Part shown: positions 1 to 6,005 of the stretch, piece after piece
How positions within the stretch are numbered: the stretch's first letter is position 1
Layout: each line of letters opens with the position of its first letter
Assembly: GCA_026647385.1 (NCBI GenBank)
Contig: JAPKGY010000129.1
Coordinates: forward strand, 1-7,563
Length of the DNA: 7,563 nucleotides
Reading direction: 5' to 3'
DNA from: Phycisphaerae bacterium
GTDB lineage: Bacteria; Planctomycetota; Phycisphaerae; UBA1845; PWPN01
The notes under the pieces: generated by a model
The model's database searches: none
What the model saw: only the letters and a program-made list of their open reading frames with translations
Told to the model about the DNA's origin: nothing
Made by a program: the position numbers and the translations under genes

Positions 1-696
1 CAGCAGCGCACCGATCGTCCAACCCACCGCGGCCGGCGCAATCTCGTTGCCCACCGACCGATCCGGCGGCCAGTTGTTCGTATAGGTCAGATCCTGGTCG
101 GACCGGTTCGTTCCCGCGCACCAGGCCGTCCAGAAGAAAAAGTCCGCCACCGCCCGCCGCTCGGCGGCGTCGTCGATCACCCGCGGCACGATGTTCGCGT
201 CGGGCACGCCCTCGCGGAACACCTGCTCGTAGTGCTCCCGGATCTGGTTCCATGCATGGACCTGCGAGGCCGTCAGCGTCAACGTGTCCGAGGCCTCGTC
301 GTACCGATTCTGCTTCAGCTCCTGGATGACCTGATAGCCGATTTCCCGCTGCTGAGGCTCGGACAGATCGGCGTAACTCGCATTCAGCTCCGCCCGCGCG
401 CGGAAGTCACGCATGGATTGGCCGATGCGATGCAGGGTATCCGCGGTAAACTCCGTACCACGATACGTGCCATGGCCCCACACCGAACCGAGATCCATCA
501 GACCGTACTTCTGCCAGACCGCCTGCCCCGCAAGAATGTCCTCCCGATCGAACAGCAACTCCCCGGTGTCTCGAGCCACCACTTTCCCGGGATAAGGCGG
601 CGCCGCCTCGTAGGTGTACCACCCGCCCCCCAGGGTGATCGCGATGGCTGCCACAATGCTGCCGACAAACAGAATCTTCAGACCACGCCCGATCAT
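1..696 (-). CDS. norB: Quinol-dependent nitric oxide reductase (qNOR, NorB/NorZ), N-terminal part, runs off left edge
   Basis: The reading frame is open from ATG at 696 to the window edge, giving 232 residues of a protein that in this family is about 750 long. qNOR reduces two NO to N2O at the cytoplasmic membrane with electrons from quinol. Residues 6-24 form the first transmembrane helix. They are followed by the periplasmic cytochrome-c-like domain without haem, with the family signatures GQAVWQKYGLMDLGSVWGHG (57-76), FFFWTAW (186-192) and TYTNNWP (204-210). A second hydrophobic segment begins near 223 at the edge. The catalytic haem and FeB histidines would lie beyond the window. AAGGAG at 705-710, 8 nt upstream, supports this start. 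The N-terminal extension distinguishes qNOR from the cytochrome-c-dependent cNOR subunit. The promoter and operator-like sites upstream suggest regulated expression. Family assignment is from recognised motifs, without a database search. Confidence 0.92.
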   Translation of the reverse strand, partial: MIGRGLKILFVGSIVAAIAITLGGGWYTYEAAPPYPGKVVARDTGELLFDREDILAGQAVWQKYGLMDLGSVWGHGTYRGTEFTADTLHRIGQSMRDFRARAELNASYADLSEPQQREIGYQVIQELKQNRYDEASDTLTLTASQVHAWNQIREHYEQVFREGVPDANIVPRVIDDAAERRAVADFFFWTAWCAGTNRSDQDLTYTNNWPPDRSVGNEIAPAAVGWTIGALL

Positions 697-766
697 GATT
701 GAATCTCCTTGTCCAGATCGCTCCGACCCGACCGACAGGACGTTCGCGCACCACGCCCGTCATTAC

Positions 767-784
767 CTGGATCTACACATCCAG
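767..784. promoter_or_regulatory. Second inverted repeat at the norB transcription start
   Basis: CTGGAT-N6-ATCCAG is a perfect 6-bp-arm inverted repeat centred on the predicted norB start site and overlapping the -10 box. The segment ATCCAGTTTAAC (779-790) is an 11-of-12 direct copy of ATCCAGGTTAAC (819-830) in the upstream palindrome, exactly 40 bp away, about four helical turns. Sharing of a half-site suggests the same protein binds both. A site at the start of transcription would normally repress. Confidence 0.45.
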
Positions 785-811
785 TTTAACGCACCCCAGC
801 CGAAAAGTCAA
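783..811 (-). promoter_or_regulatory. Sigma70-like promoter of norB
   Basis: Read on the minus strand, TTGACT (811-806) and TAAACT (788-783) are separated by exactly 17 nt. This is a strong match to a -35/-10 pair. Transcription would start near 776, giving a leader of about 80 nt before the norB start at 696. The -35 box overlaps the edge of one palindrome, and the -10 box overlaps the arm of another. The planctomycete housekeeping sigma factor is assumed to read this consensus. Confidence 0.65.
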
Positions 812-827
812 CCTGAATATCCAGGTT
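810..827. promoter_or_regulatory. Palindromic operator-like site overlapping norB -35
   Basis: AACCTGAATATCCAGGTT is an 18-bp palindrome with 8 of 9 base pairs matched. It extends to 24 bp (807-830) with only one further mismatched pair. Its centre lies about 42 bp upstream of the predicted norB start site, and it touches the -35 box. That position would suit either a class II activator or a repressor. The sequence is not the FNR/DNR consensus TTGAT-N4-ATCAA, nor the NorR GT-N7-AC type. An Rrf2-family (NsrR-like) nitric-oxide sensor is one possibility, but that is inference. Confidence 0.55.
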
Positions 828-905
828 AACGGCGGGCCCGCCCCAGTTTTCCATGGGAGCATATGGATGGACCCTCTGCCCCGGCCTCAGCACATCCCCG
901 CAAAA

Positions 906-923
906 GCCTTTTTTTCTGAAGGC
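906..923 (-). other. Small hairpin followed by T-run
   Basis: On the minus strand GCCTT (923-919) pairs with AAGGC (910-906) across an 8-nt A-rich loop and is followed by TTTT. It lies downstream of the main terminator at 958-995 and may be a weak backup terminator. Five base pairs with a large loop is marginal. Confidence 0.25.
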
Positions 924-957
924 GTAGGCCCGGAGGACTTGCACCCAGGAGCCTATC

Positions 958-995
958 AAAAAAGTCGGGCCCGACGGAATTCCGCCGGACCCGAC
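958..995 (-). terminator. Rho-independent terminator of the dockerin-protein gene
   Basis: The inverted repeat at 964-995 (GTCGGG outer arm pairing with CCCGAC) is followed on the minus strand by six T at 963-958. The two positions that mismatch in plus-strand DNA (970/989 and 974/985) become G-U wobbles in minus-strand RNA. The 15-pair stem is therefore continuous only when transcribed from the minus strand, which fixes the direction. It lies 87 nt beyond the stop codon of the minus-strand gene ending at 1082. Confidence 0.85.
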
Positions 996-1032
996 GTATG
1001 GGCTCATTTCAGCGGGAAAAGGGATGGTTCAG

Positions 1033-1060
1033 GGCCCGCCGTCCGCTGCCACGGCGGGCC
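1033..1060 (-). other. Stem-loop in the 3' UTR of the dockerin-protein gene
   Basis: GGCCCGCCGT (1033-1042) and ACGGCGGGCC (1051-1060) form a perfect 10-bp GC-rich stem with an 8-nt loop, 22 nt after the stop codon of the minus-strand gene. There is no T-run, so it is not itself a standard terminator. It may protect the 3' end or pause polymerase ahead of the terminator. A 10-bp palindrome (1061-1070, GTCGGCCGAC) adjoins it. Confidence 0.5.
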
Positions 1061-1081
1061 GTCGGCCGACACGAGCCGTCC

Positions 1082-4000
1082 CTACGGACAACTGGTCCCC
1101 GTCCCGATGAAACCTCGGATCGCAACGTAGTCCGAGGTATTGATCGCCCCACTGCGGTCCACGTCGAAACGGGCGTTCGTGGACGAAGCCGCCTGTCCCA
1201 TCCGGCCACGAACGGATACATAGTCGCTGGTATTCACGGCGCCGTCGTTGCTCGCGTCGCCGCGCAGCGCCCGAACGTGTACGTCGCTGTCGCCGTCGAG
1301 CGGCTCGCCGCCGATCGTGGTGATGCCGTCGGTCGTGTTCTCGACCATAACGTGCAGACAGGCCGCGTTCGGCACACCGGTCAGGTCGATGGTCAACTGG
1401 TTGCCGACAACCGACAGCCCCGTCATCGTGCCCACGTTGATCAACGCCTCATCTCCCGGATCCAACGACCCGTCGTCCGCCACGATGTCCTCGCTGAAGG
1501 ACAGCACCAGCCGGGTCGGTCCGCCGGCTCGCGATTCGCTCGCAGCCCCGGACGGCGGATCCAGCGGGAGAACGATGGGCAACGGACTCGGGGGCGTCGT
1601 GGCGTGATCCTTGATCGAGACCGCCCCGGTCAGAATCAACGGCGGGCAAGGCGGCGGGACCTGCAAGACGTTCGTCCAAAGTTCGAACGCCATGTTGATC
1701 CGGTGCGGGAACGGGCACACTTCCTTGGCCAGCACCCACGGTCCGTACAGCCAGGGCAGATGCGGCGGGCACTGACTCAGCGGTGGGCACGGTCCGGTCA
1801 CCAGCGCCGTCCCCCGAGTCAGCTTGCTCTGAACCGCAGGCCGTTTGCCGGCCTCGTTCGCCGTCGCGTGCCAGCCCCAGAAATTGCCCAGCGCGATGTT
1901 CGGGGTCGGTATCGGATCGCAGCAAATCGAGCCTGGAGTGTGCTCGTACGTGGTACCGACCACCGCCTGGATATCGAGGTTGTACCAGAAGCACCGATGC
2001 TCGTAGAACGCCTCCGGCTGGGCCGGGCACCGGTGCGGATGGGTCACCGGCAGCCGAATGTCCGGCCAGCTCTCGATCAGGCAGCACTGACTGATCTCAA
2101 CCACGTACTCGAACACCGGATGACCGTCGCACGGGAATAAAGTCGGAACCGGCGCGATCTTCACCGCCCGCGCCGGCGCGAAGTACAGACCGAGCGGCGG
2201 ATGCGGAGGAGCCCCCGCCGCCTGATGGACGATCGGACGATGGAAGCTGATGAACCAGCCGTCGATCGCATACGGCGGCTGCCCGAAGCCGCCAAACTCC
2301 GCGGGCACGTACTCTTGATTCAGGTACGACCCCCACCACCGCACGCTGGTGATCGGGCGGCCATCCGATCGGAAATCATCCGCCACGACCACGTTCGGCT
2401 GTTGCGGGCCGTTCGGCGTGATCCAGACGTTCGAGGCGACATCCTCGCGCTCCGGGCTCGGCGGCTGACGCCACTTCGGCACCTGGCCGCAACCCGGAAT
2501 CGGCGTGTGGATGCAACCCAGCACCGGATTGCAGGAGTCCGCCGTACACGGATCGCCGTCGTCGCAGTTCACCAGCGTATAGATGCAGCTGCCCGTGGCC
2601 GGGTCGCACTGATCGATCGTACAGGCGTTGGCATCGTCACAGTTCACCGGGATGTGTACGCAGCCGCCCGCGGCCGGATCGCAGAGGTCGATCGTACACG
2701 GGTCGCCGTCATTACAATTGACCGGTACGTGGATGCAGCCGAACGCCGGATCGCATGAATCCTTCGTGCACGGGTCGCCGTCATCGCAATTGACCGGCGT
2801 GTGGACGCAGAGCCCCGTCGCCGGGTCGCAACGGTCATCCGTGCAGGAGTTGTTGTCATCGCAATCCACCGGGGTGTGAACGCACCCGGTCGCGGGATCG
2901 CACGTATCCAGCGTGCAAGGATCGCCGTCGTCGCAACTCACCGGGAAGTGCAGGCAGGCACCGGTGGCCGGATCGCAGATGTCGATCGTGCAGGCGTCGC
3001 CGTCATCGCAATCCTGGTCCGTCTGGCACAGGCAGTCACAACGGAATCCGCCGCTGCTGTTGGGATAGGCCTTGCAGTTCGGCGTGCCGTCCGGGCAGAG
3101 CCCGTTGCAGAAGGGCAGCGCCCCCGGAATCAGGTGCAGTTGGCAGTCTTCAACGCCGCGGCAATCGCACTCGGTGATGACGAACTGCCCCACGGCGTCG
3201 ATTCCCCATGCGACGGGTTCGCATTTCTTCGTAAGGTCCGGACAGGTGCCGACACAGCTCTGCCCGTCCGGCGCGGGCCGACATTCCTGAGGTTGGTCGC
3301 GACAGTCGCAACAGATCGTCAGCGTGCCATTGGGGTTCGTGGTGACGGTCTTCTCGCAAATCGCGCCCGGCGGACAGATCCCGACGCAGTCCGGCTGCGG
3401 GGCCGGCGTACCACTCTGGATCCGGATCGTACCGGTCGTCGATCCGGACATGCCCCCCAGCGGACCGCCGGGGGCCCCCACGAAGTCGATCCGGTACGTG
3501 ATGTCGAAGAAACTGTCCACGTGCCAATCGCCGCCCGGCAACCTCGTGAGGGTCGTATGCCCCGGGCTCGGCAGGCCGAGGCCCGTCCCCGCGGTAACCC
3601 GAAGCAGATCGAAGTCCGGGTCCCCCGGAGGCAACTGCCCCTGCATCAGGAACATGTCCGTGTCAAAACTCTGCACCGGATCGCCTGGGCTCCGCGGGCC
3701 CGCGTGGGCCTGGCACTGAACCACCATCTGGAGGTTCCGGCTATAGCCGCCCAAACTCCCCGTGCCGGTCATGGGCAGATGCAGAATCGACTTGTAAACC
3801 TCGACCTCCCCGCCTAACGGCCCGCCGGGCGTGCGGCTGATATCGAAGAACACATCGAAAAAGGAATCAATCGCGATCTCCGTCCCGGGAGGCAGCCCAT
3901 CCACGATGTGCATATCCCCGCTCGGACTCAGGTACATACACCCGACGGGAGGCAGGTCCGCCGTCCCCGAGCCGTTGTCCGGGACCACGCAGGCCCCCAG

Positions 4001-4267
4001 CACTTGCGAGACGACGTGACATTCCTCCACCTTGCGACAATCGCAGCTTTCCACCCACGTCTGCCCGGTGGCCGGGTCGAATCGCATGCACCGGGGGATG
4101 CACTCATCCCCCGCGACCAGACACTGCGTCGGGCGACAAGCCTTGTGATCAGAGGTGGGGAGACAATCGACCGTCTGCGCCTGCACTCCAGCCAAAGGCC
4201 AAAAAACAACCACCCCAAGCAGAACGAGAGTACCCGATACCATCCATTGTCTCACTTCGCGCGTCAT
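1082..4267 (-). CDS. Exported modular Cys-rich protein with dockerin-type C-terminus, 1061 aa
   Basis: The start at 4267 is chosen because TGAGGAGG (4277-4284) lies 9 nt upstream and a signal peptide follows directly. An in-frame ATG at 4339 would add 24 charged residues before it and is unlikely. Order of parts: signal peptide 1-30 (cleavage likely after VQA); Cys-rich modules with a CDCR motif at 75-78, 320-323 and 367-370; two copies of a beta-rich module carrying SFFD (135-138, 252-255) and PGGPLGG (147-153, 266-272); seven four-Cys repeats 420-593; a domain with ADDF at 629-632 and GWFISFH further on, resembling a family seen in planctomycete secreted proteins (perhaps DUF7901); an Ig-like beta segment 878-1002; and a dockerin-like EF-hand pair 1003-1061. 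No catalytic motif is recognised. It is probably a surface, matrix or assembly protein, but its function is unknown. It appears monocistronic, with its own terminator downstream. Confidence 0.88.
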   Translation of the reverse strand: MTREVRQWMVSGTLVLLGVVVFWPLAGVQAQTVDCLPTSDHKACRPTQCLVAGDECIPRCMRFDPATGQTWVESCDCRKVEECHVVSQVLGACVVPDNGSGTADLPPVGCMYLSPSGDMHIVDGLPPGTEIAIDSFFDVFFDISRTPGGPLGGEVEVYKSILHLPMTGTGSLGGYSRNLQMVVQCQAHAGPRSPGDPVQSFDTDMFLMQGQLPPGDPDFDLLRVTAGTGLGLPSPGHTTLTRLPGGDWHVDSFFDITYRIDFVGAPGGPLGGMSGSTTGTIRIQSGTPAPQPDCVGICPPGAICEKTVTTNPNGTLTICCDCRDQPQECRPAPDGQSCVGTCPDLTKKCEPVAWGIDAVGQFVITECDCRGVEDCQLHLIPGALPFCNGLCPDGTPNCKAYPNSSGGFRCDCLCQTDQDCDDGDACTIDICDPATGACLHFPVSCDDGDPCTLDTCDPATGCVHTPVDCDDNNSCTDDRCDPATGLCVHTPVNCDDGDPCTKDSCDPAFGCIHVPVNCNDGDPCTIDLCDPAAGGCVHIPVNCDDANACTIDQCDPATGSCIYTLVNCDDGDPCTADSCNPVLGCIHTPIPGCGQVPKWRQPPSPEREDVASNVWITPNGPQQPNVVVADDFRSDGRPITSVRWWGSYLNQEYVPAEFGGFGQPPYAIDGWFISFHRPIVHQAAGAPPHPPLGLYFAPARAVKIAPVPTLFPCDGHPVFEYVVEISQCCLIESWPDIRLPVTHPHRCPAQPEAFYEHRCFWYNLDIQAVVGTTYEHTPGSICCDPIPTPNIALGNFWGWHATANEAGKRPAVQSKLTRGTALVTGPCPPLSQCPPHLPWLYGPWVLAKEVCPFPHRINMAFELWTNVLQVPPPCPPLILTGAVSIKDHATTPPSPLPIVLPLDPPSGAASESRAGGPTRLVLSFSEDIVADDGSLDPGDEALINVGTMTGLSVVGNQLTIDLTGVPNAACLHVMVENTTDGITTIGGEPLDGDSDVHVRALRGDASNDGAVNTSDYVSVRGRMGQAASSTNARFDVDRSGAINTSDYVAIRGFIGTGTSCP
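1085..1261 (-). other. Dockerin-type EF-hand pair encoded at the C-terminus
   Basis: The last 59 residues contain two calcium-loop-like motifs, GDASNDGAVNTSDYVSVRG and FDVDRSGAINTSDYVAIRG, about 30 residues apart. Asp, Asn and Ser sit in the loop positions and a short helix follows each, as in type I dockerins. In cellulosome bacteria dockerins bind cohesins. In planctomycetes such domains are widespread on non-cellulosomal secreted proteins and their partners are largely unknown. The near identity of the two halves (NTSDYV in both) is typical of the domain's internal duplication. Confidence 0.75.
2489..3010 (-). repeat. Seven tandem four-Cys coding repeats (Dictyostelium CTDC-like)
   Basis: This encodes residues 420-593, seven units of 24 to 26 residues with the pattern C-x5-C-x4-C-x5/6-C-x6, for example CDDGDPCTLDTCDPATGC. 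The units come in two lengths, 25 (one extra residue before the fourth Cys) and 24. Their order is 25, 24, 25, 24, 25, 25 and a last unit of the shorter type that runs on to PGC. The pattern matches the Dictyostelium extracellular-matrix repeat family (PF00526) as I remember it. The Cys spacing implies disulfide-linked modules in an exported rod, and the Asp-rich loops may bind calcium. Confidence 0.85.
4178..4267 (-). other. Signal peptide of the dockerin protein
   Basis: Residues 1-30 have a charged start (MTREVRQW), a hydrophobic core from about 12 to 25 and a GVQA cleavage motif before QTVD. This is a Sec signal peptidase I signal. The many cysteines that follow agree with export to an oxidising compartment. 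Confidence 0.85.
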
Positions 4268-4276
4268 GTCTCCGTT

Positions 4277-4284
4277 CCTCCTCA
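4277..4284 (-). promoter_or_regulatory. Ribosome binding site fixing the dockerin-protein start
   Basis: TGAGGAGG on the minus strand is a near-perfect anti-16S match placed 9 nt before the ATG at 4267. It argues against the longer in-frame start at 4339. Confidence 0.8.
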
Positions 4285-4532
4285 GTTTTCGAACAAATAG
4301 AATTGTTTCGGTCCTCTTTCTTTTCGTCAGCAGGCGCACCGCGCGCCGGCGACAAAGGCTGATTTACGATTTGCGAATACTTCTTGAGGGCGTACCACCC
4401 CCACCCTTCCCCCCATCAGCCGTTCCCGTCGCATAGGCCCTTCAACGCTCCCCCGGAACGGCCGACTCATACGAAGGCCTACGAAATGCTTATCTGACTA
4501 TAGTCCAATAGTCCCCCAAAGAAAACCACCAT

Positions 4533-4553
4533 TGCAATAATTCGTGTATTGCA
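4533..4553. promoter_or_regulatory. AT-rich inverted repeat, possible operator
   Basis: TGCAATA (4533-4539) and TATTGCA (4547-4553) are perfect 7-bp arms around a 7-bp spacer, in an AT-rich island inside otherwise GC-rich DNA. There is no T-run, so it is not a terminator. Placement between two divergent genes suggests a protein-binding site for one or both promoters, but which protein is unknown. Confidence 0.35.
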
Positions 4554-4720
4554 TCAAAAACGGGCGCGTAGTGCATCTCGTCGCGCCACTGAATTGGGCC
4601 AGTTGTACAGTTGGTCTTATTTCACAGCCACGTCCCATAAGCTAACTCGCCTGCCCATCGGAGCTTGGAGCACACCGGGGGACCGAACTCGCGCGCGGGA
4701 CCGGACGGCGGTTGGCGGGA

Positions 4721-4750
4721 TTGGCATTCGCATGCCCTCTCAATTACGAT
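4721..4750 (+). promoter_or_regulatory. Candidate promoter of ribH-nusB
   Basis: TTGGCA (4721-4726) and TACGAT (4745-4750) are 18 nt apart, a moderate match to a sigma70-like promoter. The start would be near 4757 with a leader of about 55 nt. The -10 matches only four of six consensus bases. Confidence 0.35.
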
Positions 4751-4811
4751 ATGTCGCCCGGCGCGGCGCCCCGCGGGATTCGGGTATATACGGGCGTGCG
4801 GAGTCCACGAT

Positions 4812-5300
4812 ATGGCCGATGCGATAAGCACCATCAAGGGCGAACTGATCGTCAAGAAGCAGCGTTTCGCCATCCTGGTCAGTCGATTCAACGAGTTCGT
4901 CTCCGCCCGGCTACTGGACGCGGCGGTCGATACGCTCGAGCGCCACGGCTGCCCGGCGGCGAACATCACCGCGGTGTGGGTGCCGGGGGCATGGGAACTG
5001 CCCGCCGTCGCCCGTCAGGTGGCATTGGGTGGCCGGTTCGATGCGGTTATCTGCCTCGGCTGTGTGATCCGAGGTGAGACACCCCACTTTGATTACGTCG
5101 CCGGTGAAGCTGCCAAGGGGATCGCCCAGGTCGGGCTCGAGGTCCGGCTGCCCGTGGTGTTCGGAGTCCTGACGGCCGACACCCTGGAGCAGGCGATCAA
5201 CCGGGCGGGGGCCAAGGCCGGCAACAAGGGCGCCGACGCGGCCATCACCGCCATTGAAATGGTCAACTTGTTTGCCCAGTTGGAGGCGCAGAAGAAGTAA
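4812..5300 (+). CDS. ribH: 6,7-dimethyl-8-ribityllumazine synthase
   Basis: RibH joins 5-amino-6-ribitylaminouracil with 3,4-dihydroxy-2-butanone 4-phosphate to make the lumazine precursor of riboflavin, in the cytosol and usually as a pentamer or 60-mer shell. At 162 residues it is full length. Visible motifs: the substrate-binding SRFNEFV (24-30); VPGAWELP (57-64); GCVIRGETPHFDYV (83-96) with the catalytic His at 92; and the C-terminal GVLTADTLEQAINRAGAKAG (118-137) followed by NKG. The start at 4812 follows GGAG at 4800-4803 by 8 nt and matches the usual N-terminus. An in-frame upstream ATG at 4665 would add 49 residues unlike the family. nusB follows after 24 nt, so the two are probably one transcript. 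No other riboflavin gene is present in the window. Confidence 0.97.
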   Translation: MADAISTIKGELIVKKQRFAILVSRFNEFVSARLLDAAVDTLERHGCPAANITAVWVPGAWELPAVARQVALGGRFDAVICLGCVIRGETPHFDYVAGEAAKGIAQVGLEVRLPVVFGVLTADTLEQAINRAGAKAGNKGADAAITAIEMVNLFAQLEAQKK

Positions 5301-5324
5301 CCCCCGTTCCTCCTTCCGAGAACA

Positions 5325-5786
5325 ATGAAACAATCACGACATCAGGCCCGAACCGTCGCCCTGCAGGGCCTCTATCAACTGGACGTGACCAGGAGCCCCG
5401 CCGATGCGGACGTGGCGGCCCTGCTCGCCCCATGGCTGACCGAAGCGAACCTCCAGGGCGAGGCCCGAGACTACGCCCGCCAACTCGTGACCGGGGCCTG
5501 GACGAACCACGAGCGTTACGATCAGTTGATCGCCGGTGCATCCGACCACTGGGACGTGGGCCGGATGGCGGTCGTGGATCGGAACATCCTGCGATTGGGC
5601 TTGTACGAACTGATCGAAAGACCGGACGTGCCCGCCCGGGTCATCATTGACGAGGCCATCGAGCTGGGCCGATCCTTCGGGGCGGCGGAGACGCCGCAGT
5701 TCATCAATGGCGTCCTGGACGCCATCTGGAAGCGAGACCCGGCGTGCCAGGCAGCCCGGGCGGCGAGGGAGGCGCAGGGGAGATAG
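5325..5786 (+). CDS. nusB: Transcription antitermination factor NusB
   Basis: NusB pairs with NusE (ribosomal protein S10) on boxA RNA and supports antitermination, chiefly in rRNA operons. The 153 residues form the usual all-helical single-domain protein. The Arg-rich start RHQARTVALQGLYQ (5-18) is the family's RNA-binding helix. The core RMAVVDRNILRLGLYEL (80-96) and DVPARVIIDEAIELGRSFG (101-119), then ETPQFINGVLDAIW (122-135), are highly diagnostic. It lies 24 nt after ribH; this pairing is common in many bacteria. The ribosome binding site is weak (GAG at 5318-5320), which suggests dependence on ribH translation. The last 18 residues are an Ala/Arg-rich tail beyond the conserved fold. Confidence 0.96.
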   Translation: MKQSRHQARTVALQGLYQLDVTRSPADADVAALLAPWLTEANLQGEARDYARQLVTGAWTNHERYDQLIAGASDHWDVGRMAVVDRNILRLGLYELIERPDVPARVIIDEAIELGRSFGAAETPQFINGVLDAIWKRDPACQAARAAREAQGR

Positions 5787-5799
5787 ACCAGGGACTCAT

Positions 5800-5937
5800 G
5801 AACGAATGTCTAATGACGAATGCCTGATGTCTAAGGAATGACGAAATCCGAATGACCAATGAATGTCGAAATCCGAATGTCGAATTTCGTCTTTCGCCAT
5901 TCATTGGTCATTCGGATTTCGTCATTCGACATTCGTC
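5800..5937. repeat. Degenerate GAATG-unit repeat with a perfect 30-bp inverted repeat
   Basis: The stretch is built from degenerate units such as GAATGACGAAATCC, GAATGTCGAAATCC and GAATGTCGAATTTC. Within it, 5836-5865 and 5898-5927 are exact reverse complements over 30 bp. They enclose a 32-bp loop that can itself continue the stem in two short runs, so the RNA from either strand can fold into one long hairpin. Short open frames across it (ending in sequences such as FVIRHS) are products of the repeat, not genes. I associate this low-complexity intergenic repeat with planctomycete and verrucomicrobial genomes. Its lower GC sets it apart from its neighbours. Confidence 0.85.
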
Positions 5938-6005
5938 CGCCCAGCCCCGGATAATCGCTCGACCTCTCTCGACATCGCGGGGCGCCGACGCAACCGAGGG
6001 TCACC

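Larger units (their letters stand above)
4285..4811. other. Non-coding divergent region between the dockerin gene and ribH
   Basis: No convincing gene was found on either strand. The reading frames here are short, lack family resemblance, and include a codon extension of ribH that has no ribosome binding site. It should hold the leftward promoter of the dockerin gene, but I could not pick a convincing -35/-10 pair for that direction. It contains an AT-rich inverted repeat at 4533-4553, a 10-bp palindrome GACTATAGTC at 4496-4505 and a candidate ribH promoter at 4721-4750. No FMN riboswitch pattern was recognised before ribH. Confidence 0.5.

Noticed and set aside
2489..3010. Possible CRISPR array because of regular repeats
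   Set aside because: The period is 72-75 bp, in frame with the coding sequence, and repeats translate to conserved Cys units; there are no unique spacers or flanking cas genes.
998..3817. Long plus-strand open frames at 998-2140, 2201-2758 and 2801-3817
   Set aside because: They are antisense to the dockerin-protein gene, have Arg/Val-rich composition typical of GC-rich shadow frames, and lack ribosome binding sites and family motifs.
4290..4310. AACAA/TTGTT inverted repeat in the dockerin gene leader
   Set aside because: Five base pairs with a bulge and no conserved motif is too weak to call.
4665..4811. N-terminal extension of ribH from an in-frame ATG
   Set aside because: The extra 49 residues do not resemble the family, and the ATG at 4812 has a ribosome binding site and the expected N-terminus.
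4600..4811. FMN riboswitch before ribH
   Set aside because: None of the conserved RFN-element blocks that I know could be found; the leader predicted from the candidate promoter is only about 55 nt.
5800..5940. Short open frames across the GAATG repeat
   Set aside because: Their peptides are simply translations of the repeat in various frames and have no start signal.
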